This document shows positions 58,813-64,000 of a stretch of 64,000 nucleotides of DNA, piece by piece. This DNA is from an uncultured Mycoplasmatota bacterium (GTDB lineage: Bacteria > Bacillota_I > Bacilli_A > RF39 > UBA660), in contig UREA01000002.1 of NCBI GenBank assembly GCA_900546715.1, positions 20,143-84,142 of the forward strand, in the 5' to 3' direction. Every line of letters starts with the position of its first letter. Position 1 is the first letter of the stretch. The position numbers were made by a program, and so were the translations under genes. The notes below the pieces were generated by a model, which did no database searches, was not told the origin of the DNA, and worked only from the letters and a program-made list of their open reading frames with translations.

Positions 58813-60538
58813 AATCTTCCTTTAATAATTCTTCTAATTTTTCAATATCCTCTTTTAGTATGTTAAAGCCTTTATTAAAGATATTTATATTAGATATATT
58901 AATTCCTAAATCTTTTAATAGATCAAGTGAATATTTACTACTTCCAGACTTTAAAAATGTAATATAACTATCTAATTTAATAGTATTATCTAAAATTCCA
59001 TTTACTACAATACTTGCTAACATTAGTCCTGTTGCATATTTATAGGAATAAAAAGCATATCTATACAAATGGCCTAATCTCATCCATTCATATTTTGCTA
59101 AACTATCATATGCAACTTGATTTCCATAATATCTTTTAATTAAGTTATAATATATATTTGATATATTATTACTAGTTAATCTATTATCATTCTTTAAAAC
59201 ATATAATCTTAATTCTAATTCTGTATATAAAGTTTGTTTAAATACAGTAGTAAAATAATTTTCTATTTCTTTACTCAAATAAAATATTTTTTCTTCTTTA
59301 GTTTTAGCATTATTATATAAATATCTATTTAATAATATTTCATTAGTAATTGATGCTATTTCTCCAACAAAGATGGTACTATCCTCATATATAAATGGTT
59401 GATTTTGTTTAGATAAGTAATAATTAACTATATGACCTAATTCATGAATCAAGTTTTTTAAATCATTATATGTACCTTTATAATTTAAAAATGAATATGT
59501 GTTCCAAGAAAAGGTAATCGATTGATGTTTTTTATTATCAAAACTAGCATCAATATGTCCATCAAGTAATATATCAACTGCTTTTAAATATTCATCCCCG
59601 AGAGGTTTTAAGGATTCTTTTATAATTTTTATAGCATCTTCTAAACTATATTTTGGAATATTTTCGCTTAAATTAACTCCGAAATCATATAGGTGTGGTT
59701 TCTTTATTTTTAACTTATTAGCTTTAATATTCAAATAATTTTGGATTAAAAATAAATGATTATTCACACTAAGTATTAAATTATCAACTATTTTTGAATC
59801 TATTTTTTCTTCAAATAGTACCTTTTCTAAAACAGAATTATATTTTTCTAATTTTATATTTTTTATTCTTAAATTATAAATATTATCTAGTATAGTAAAA
59901 TATTCCTTTGCTTTTTCTTTATAAGCACTATCTACATTAATAAAAGTTTGTTTTCTAATATCTCTATTTTTAGAATTTAAATATTTGCCATAATTACTAA
60001 TATTTAAATCTATTTTTTCATTATCAATTACAATATTATTAAATTGCATATTATGTAGCAATTTATTATAATCCGTTAAATATTTATTAATTAAATTATT
60101 GTTATTTATTAGTTCATCACTTTTTATAATATGTTCTTGCTTTCTAAATAAATTATCAATATATAATTTATATTTTTCTAATTTCTTATTTTCTTGATAC
60201 ATTTCGTTTATTTTATCATTACCGAAATTTAAAATAATATTATCCACAAATTGTAATTTATAATTAATTTCGTTATTAAAATTTTCAACTTTTTCTTTTA
60301 TTTTAATAGTATCTTCATTATTCACATCTTTATAATATTTAAATGAACCATAAATTAAAATATTATTTGTTACCTCTTTTATTTGCCATGCTTTTTCTAA
60401 TAAATTAAATAAACTAAAAGAATTATTTACTTTAATTTTATTTAATTTATCAACTTGTTTTGTGATTTTTTCAATTTCATGACAACAATCTTTTTCACTT
60501 TTAAACAAATCATCTAAATTCCATATTAAATTTGCCAT
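58805..60538 (-). CDS. Oligoendopeptidase F-like M3 metallopeptidase
   Basis: 577 residues from ATG 60538 (MANLIWNLDDLF), 5 bases after GGAGAA; the open frame further upstream runs into the tmRNA gene. Typical W-x-L-x-D-L-F start, PepF N-terminal helical region, then the zinc site HELGHIVNYY near 366 with the third ligand Glu in GEIASITNE. Cytosolic cleavage of short peptides. Sequence is more Asn/Lys-rich than most PepF proteins. Confidence 0.88.
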   Translation of the reverse strand: MANLIWNLDDLFKSEKDCCHEIEKITKQVDKLNKIKVNNSFSLFNLLEKAWQIKEVTNNILIYGSFKYYKDVNNEDTIKIKEKVENFNNEINYKLQFVDNIILNFGNDKINEMYQENKKLEKYKLYIDNLFRKQEHIIKSDELINNNNLINKYLTDYNKLLHNMQFNNIVIDNEKIDLNISNYGKYLNSKNRDIRKQTFINVDSAYKEKAKEYFTILDNIYNLRIKNIKLEKYNSVLEKVLFEEKIDSKIVDNLILSVNNHLFLIQNYLNIKANKLKIKKPHLYDFGVNLSENIPKYSLEDAIKIIKESLKPLGDEYLKAVDILLDGHIDASFDNKKHQSITFSWNTYSFLNYKGTYNDLKNLIHELGHIVNYYLSKQNQPFIYEDSTIFVGEIASITNEILLNRYLYNNAKTKEEKIFYLSKEIENYFTTVFKQTLYTELELRLYVLKNDNRLTSNNISNIYYNLIKRYYGNQVAYDSLAKYEWMRLGHLYRYAFYSYKYATGLMLASIVVNGILDNTIKLDSYITFLKSGSSKYSLDLLKDLGINISNINIFNKGFNILKEDIEKLEELLKEDYV

Positions 60539-60558
60539 AATATTCTCCATTTCATAAA

Positions 60559-60581
60559 ATAAAAATCCCGTACTTACGGGA
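60559..60581 (-). terminator. Terminator of tmRNA
   Basis: Minus strand TCCCGTA-AG-TACGGGA followed by TTTTTATTTT. Confidence 0.85.
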
Positions 60582-60594
60582 GTTATAAACCTTA

Positions 60595-60951
60595 TGGTGG
60601 AGTAGAGGAGAGTCGAACTCCTGTCCAATATGTTCTATTATACAATATCTACAAGTTTAGGTAGATTTTGTTTGTCCTAATTAAATGGCTCTACACCAAC
60701 CTCATAATTAGTAAGTTTAGTAAATTTCGATATACTATCCTAAACAAATAATATATTATATCTTATATTTATGAACCCCTAGCTAAACCTATAAGAGAAA
60801 TTTAGTAGAAGTGCTCCCTTACCTACTAATTAGGCAAAAGCAGGAGCGAAACTGTAATTAGTTTCGTCATTTAATTTTAGGTTTGCACTTAAGGTATGCC
60901 GACCACTTGCAATCATATCTAGTTACATATGTCGAAACCATGAACTACCCC
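60595..60951 (-). ncRNA. ssrA: tmRNA
   Basis: 357 nt. tRNA-like ends GGGGTAG (5') and CTACTCC-A-CCA (3', CCA encoded) with GGAGTTCGACTCTCC T-arm. The tag frame (60830-60886) reads ANLKLNDETNYSFAPAFA then TAA. It rescues stalled ribosomes and tags their products for proteolysis. The tag ends in A-F-A rather than the common L-A-A. Single-piece form. Confidence 0.95.
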
Positions 60952-60961
60952 ATACAACATA

Positions 60962-60990
60962 ATTATAACAAAAAATTCTCAATTTGTCTA
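60962..60990 (-). promoter_or_regulatory. Promoter of tmRNA
   Basis: Minus strand TAGACA, 17 bases, TATAAT, 10 bases before the RNA 5' end. Confidence 0.7.
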
Positions 60991-60996
60991 CTGTTT

Positions 60997-62001
60997 TTAA
61001 CAAATGTTCGCACTTGATTCAGCATTTAATGAATAATCCGCAAAGTCATGTTTTAAATATAGAGGATATGCAGCAGCACCAATCATGGCAGCATTATCTG
61101 TACAATAAATAAATTCAGGAATAGAAAGTTTAGCATTATTTTCTTCAGCTATTCTTTTTATTTCGCCCCTTAAATATTTGTTAGCAGATACTCCTCCTGC
61201 TACTATTATATGCTTTATACCCGTATTTTTAAGGGCTAAATCAACTTTCCTTGCCAGTTCATCTACGGCAGTAACCTGAAAACTACATGCAAGATCTGCT
61301 TGTCTTATTTCATTACCTCTCTGCGTCTCATTATGAACTAAATTAATTATATAACTTTTTAAACCACTATAACTAAAGTTATAAGTATGATCCATTACAG
61401 GTTTTGGCAAATCATATGTAGGTTTACCTTGCAAAGCTAATTTTTCAATTCCAGGTCCTCCTGGATAAGGAATATTTAGAATTCTAGCTACTTTATCATA
61501 AGCTTCTCCAATTGCATCATCTAGGGTTGAACCTAAAAGTTCAAAATCATAATCATCTTTCATAATTACAAGTTCGGTATGTCCACCACTTACAACTAGG
61601 GCAAGTAGTGGAAACTCTAATTTATTATTTATGGCATTAGCATAAATATGGCCAATTAAGTGATTCACTTTAATTAAAGGCTTATTATAAATGAATGATA
61701 ATACTTTAGCAAATTCAATACCAACAAGTAAGGAACCAAGTAAACCTGGTTTATAAGTTACAGCAATAGCATCAACATCAGCTACACTCATATGAGCTTT
61801 GTTTAAAGTATCTTCTAAAACCATTGTAATATTTTCAGTATGCATTCTTGATGCAATTTCTGGTACTACACCCCCAAATTTAGCATGTGTATCCATTTGG
61901 GTTAAAATAGTTATTGCTATAACCTCACTACCATTTTTAACAATAGCAATACTTGTTTCATCACAACTTGTTTCTATCGCTAATATATATACATCTTTCA
62001 T
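60997..62001 (-). CDS. tsaD: tRNA t6A37 threonylcarbamoyltransferase TsaD
   Basis: 334 residues, full length. ASKHA-fold protein that transfers threonylcarbamoyl to A37 of ANN-decoding tRNAs. Starts ILAIETSCDETSIAIV; metal site HLIGHIYAN; GGHTELV; GGPGIEKLA; GGVSANKYLR and CTDNAAMIG. Forms an operon with rimI, tsaB and tsaE, which together (with TsaC, not in the window) make t6A. Confidence 0.97.
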   Translation of the reverse strand: MKDVYILAIETSCDETSIAIVKNGSEVIAITILTQMDTHAKFGGVVPEIASRMHTENITMVLEDTLNKAHMSVADVDAIAVTYKPGLLGSLLVGIEFAKVLSFIYNKPLIKVNHLIGHIYANAINNKLEFPLLALVVSGGHTELVIMKDDYDFELLGSTLDDAIGEAYDKVARILNIPYPGGPGIEKLALQGKPTYDLPKPVMDHTYNFSYSGLKSYIINLVHNETQRGNEIRQADLACSFQVTAVDELARKVDLALKNTGIKHIIVAGGVSANKYLRGEIKRIAEENNAKLSIPEFIYCTDNAAMIGAAAYPLYLKHDFADYSLNAESSANIC

Positions 62002-62418
62002 TTAACCGCCCCATTTCATTAAATAAGCATCAGCATTATTATAATACTTTCTTCTCACATTTACTACTTTAAAATCTAATTTTTTATACATATTATACGC
62101 CGGAAAATTATCAGTAGATACCTCTAAAGTAATTGTTTTATTTTCTGCTAGTTTTATTAAATATTTAATTAAATTTGTTCCAACATGTTTACATCTATCA
62201 CTTTCACTTACATAAATACTTAATAAATCTATGTTATCCCCAAAATCAAGAGCATATAAATAGCCATTAACCCCATATGCACTAACACTTACCAAAACTA
62301 TTGCTAAAGCACTATCTATTTCTGTTTCAATATGAAATGTTTTAACAAAATTTTCGTGTAACTTACTACCTAAATTATTTATGGCTGAAATATCTTCTTT
62401 AGTTGCTCTTCTTATCAA
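62002..62418 (-). CDS. rimI: RimI-like GNAT acetyltransferase
   Basis: 138 residues from TTG 62418 (IRRATKEDISAINNLG), 6 bases after AGGTG; GTG 62427 is a less supported choice. GNAT fold with LLSIYVSESDRCKHVGTNLIKYLIKLA as the acetyl-CoA loop and a F-P-A-Y-N-M-Y-K-K-L-D-F motif typical of RimI. Acetylates the N-terminus of S18 or other proteins. Its start overlaps tsaB, and tsaD follows at once, the usual order in Bacillota. Confidence 0.85.
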   Translation of the reverse strand: MIRRATKEDISAINNLGSKLHENFVKTFHIETEIDSALAIVLVSVSAYGVNGYLYALDFGDNIDLLSIYVSESDRCKHVGTNLIKYLIKLAENKTITLEVSTDNFPAYNMYKKLDFKVVNVRRKYYNNADAYLMKWGG

Positions 62419-62959
62419 GTTCCACACCTATTTTTTTGATATATACTGGTTTTACTTGGTGAGCATTTTCAGGTTCTCTAGTCTTTAAAAACTCATATAT
62501 TTTTTCAGCATCAACATTATAATCTAAAGAATATGTATTATCTTTATTAAGTTTAGCAAATTCTTCATCGGAAACATAACTATAATCACCAATTAGAGTT
62601 TTATTATCATCAAATACTCCAACATAGTAACCATTGTTATCACTAAATGCTACATGATTTTTTTTATTACTTACTGCCATAACTTCTAAAGCTGTAATAG
62701 TCTTTATCGGAATATTTAGAGTATAAGCTAAAGTTTTAGCAATCGTTACTCCCAGACGAACTCCCGTAAATGATCCTGGTCCATTAACAACTATTACTTC
62801 ATCTAAATTTATGTCATCAATCACTTTAACAATGCTTGGAAATATGTATTCACTATTATTTTTTTTGTTTTTAATCTCTTCTTTTTTAACAACTAATCCG
62901 TCATGCAACAAAACAATTATTATATCCCATAAATGTGTATCAATAAATAATGTATTCAT
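62399..62959 (-). CDS. tsaB: t6A biosynthesis protein TsaB
   Basis: 186 residues. Inactive paralogue and partner of TsaD: NTLFIDTHLWDIIIVLL start, NGPGSFTGVRLGVTIAKTLAYTLNIPI signature, then a shortened C-terminal domain. TsaB bridges TsaD and TsaE. Shares one base with tsaE and overlaps rimI by about 20. Confidence 0.93.
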   Translation of the reverse strand: MNTLFIDTHLWDIIIVLLHDGLVVKKEEIKNKKNNSEYIFPSIVKVIDDINLDEVIVVNGPGSFTGVRLGVTIAKTLAYTLNIPIKTITALEVMAVSNKKNHVAFSDNNGYYVGVFDDNKTLIGDYSYVSDEEFAKLNKDNTYSLDYNVDAEKIYEFLKTREPENAHQVKPVYIKKIGVELDKKSN

Positions 62960-63411
62960 TATAATACCGCACTACAAAGTTCTTCGTATTCTTCACCATA
63001 TGGCGTAAATACTAACACTCTAGTATCTTCATCAATTACTTTAAATTTAATTTCTAATCTTTTCTTAGGAAGTTGTTTTTCAATGAGGTCCGCCCATTCG
63101 ATAATTGTAACTCCCCCTTTATTAAAGTAATCTTTAAACCCAATTCCTTCAACACTATCTTCTAGTCGATATACATCCATGTGATAAAGAGGTAATTCTC
63201 CACTATCATATTCTTTTATAATTGTAAATGTTGGACTAGTTATTGTATCTTTTATTCCTAGGGAAGCTGCAAATCCTTTAGTAAATACAGTCTTACCACT
63301 ACCAAGTTCCCCAATAAGGCAAATTACCATATTAGGAAATTTTTCACTTTCAATATTTTGGGCAATTGTTAAAGTATCTTCAACTGACCTTGATGTAAAT
63401 TTATAATCCAT
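62959..63411 (-). CDS. tsaE: t6A biosynthesis ATPase TsaE
   Basis: 150 residues, full length. P-loop GELGSGKTVFTKGFA near residues 33-47, TSPTFTIIKEY, LYHMDVYRL and IEWADLIEKQLP, the TsaE set. ATPase cycling of the TsaBD complex. First gene of the four-gene operon, next to the rRNA operon end. Confidence 0.96.
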   Translation of the reverse strand: MDYKFTSRSVEDTLTIAQNIESEKFPNMVICLIGELGSGKTVFTKGFAASLGIKDTITSPTFTIIKEYDSGELPLYHMDVYRLEDSVEGIGFKDYFNKGGVTIIEWADLIEKQLPKKRLEIKFKVIDEDTRVLVFTPYGEEYEELCSAVL

Positions 63412-63511
63412 TTTTAATCACCTGTATTCATTATAAATTAAAAAAATTAGTTATACAAGACAAAGATAACTATTTTACATATATTTTAAAAGATTTCAAA
63501 GCAAAAAAAAA

Positions 63512-63614
63512 TAGGCAACTTCCTATCTTAGCATTACACTATTGTCGGCGTATTAGGTCTTAACTTCTCTGTTCGGGATGGGAAGAGGTGTATCACCTAA
63601 GCTATCGTCACCTA
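63512..63614 (-). rRNA. rrf: 5S rRNA
   Basis: About 103 nt. Ends pair as TAGGTGAC / GTTGCCTA; CCCATCCCGAACAGAGAAGTTAAG is the conserved loop region. A nine-T tail follows as terminator. About 60 bases after 23S. Confidence 0.93.
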
Positions 63615-63675
63615 TAAAGGATTTTGTCCTTTAAAAAACAGATAATGCACACATCAAATAGAAATATATAAATTA

Positions 63676-64000
<325 letters not shown>

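Overview
The window comes from a low-G+C, anaerobic, cell-walled member of the Bacillota. By eye the G+C is about 28-30% and promoters are of the TTGACA/TATAAT type. TGA ends genes such as rpsG, so the code is standard and this is not a Mycoplasma-type UGA-Trp genome. Pyruvate:ferredoxin oxidoreductase plus an [FeFe] hydrogenase indicate fermentative, H2-linked metabolism. FemX-like, LysM, SH3b/M23, SipW and lipoprotein genes indicate a Gram-positive envelope. The gene style resembles uncultured gut Bacilli/RF39-like Mollicutes relatives; this placement is inference.

Layout. 1-4.1 kb: a lipoprotein, an RsgI-middle-domain-like membrane protein and a SWIM zinc-finger gene split by a homopolymer frameshift. 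4.1-6.5 kb: recG flanked by two candidate structured small RNAs, each with its own promoter and terminator. 6.5-10.9 kb: LppM-like lipoprotein and PFOR. 11.0-12.2 kb: an Abi_2/AbiF-like HEPN gene between two 30-nt hairpin elements whose 13-nt loops are exactly complementary; a short leader ORF and a terminator precede it. 12.2-15.5 kb: enolase, an HdeD-like protein and a FemX-like transferase. 15.5-19.2 kb: inverted-repeat DNA, a surface protein with a base-composition-shifted 3' end, its divergent XRE regulator with three operators, and a Panacea-type regulator.

19.3-26.9 kb is the translation core: tuf, fusA, rpsG, rpsL, then rplL, rplJ, rplA, rplK with leader structures and a 41-codon prepilin-like micro-ORF between the blocks. 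27-34.2 kb holds two surface proteins, the TetR-hydrogenase-thioredoxin-like operon and a Ca-type P-ATPase. 34.3-38.4 kb holds a TtcA-like enzyme and an AAA_14 ATPase between copies of a 33-bp repeat, then a second, frameshifted copy of the surface-protein/XRE module. 38.4-42.3 kb is pheST under a T-box. 42.3-51.4 kb carries a DAACS symporter, SipW-like peptidase, small membrane proteins, tRNA-Cys, LysM and PH-domain proteins and a holin-endolysin pair. 51.4-55.6 kb is a MarR-ABC-ABC exporter operon.

55.7-58.8 kb is a two-gene module (FAD oxidoreductase plus an RlmN/Cfr-like radical SAM enzyme without the usual N-terminal domain) lying between a degenerate and an intact copy of the 3' end of a DUF4186 gene. 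58.8-63.4 kb holds PepF, tmRNA and the tsaD-rimI-tsaB-tsaE t6A block. The window ends in 5S and the 3' part of 23S rRNA, all on the minus strand.

Most housekeeping genes run on the minus strand. The plus-strand genes are mainly accessory: Abi, FemX, XRE regulators, surface proteins and the FAD/radical-SAM pair. The best candidates for something undescribed are the Abi locus with its paired hairpins, the radical-SAM module, and the surface-protein gene whose stop codon lies in an inverted repeat.
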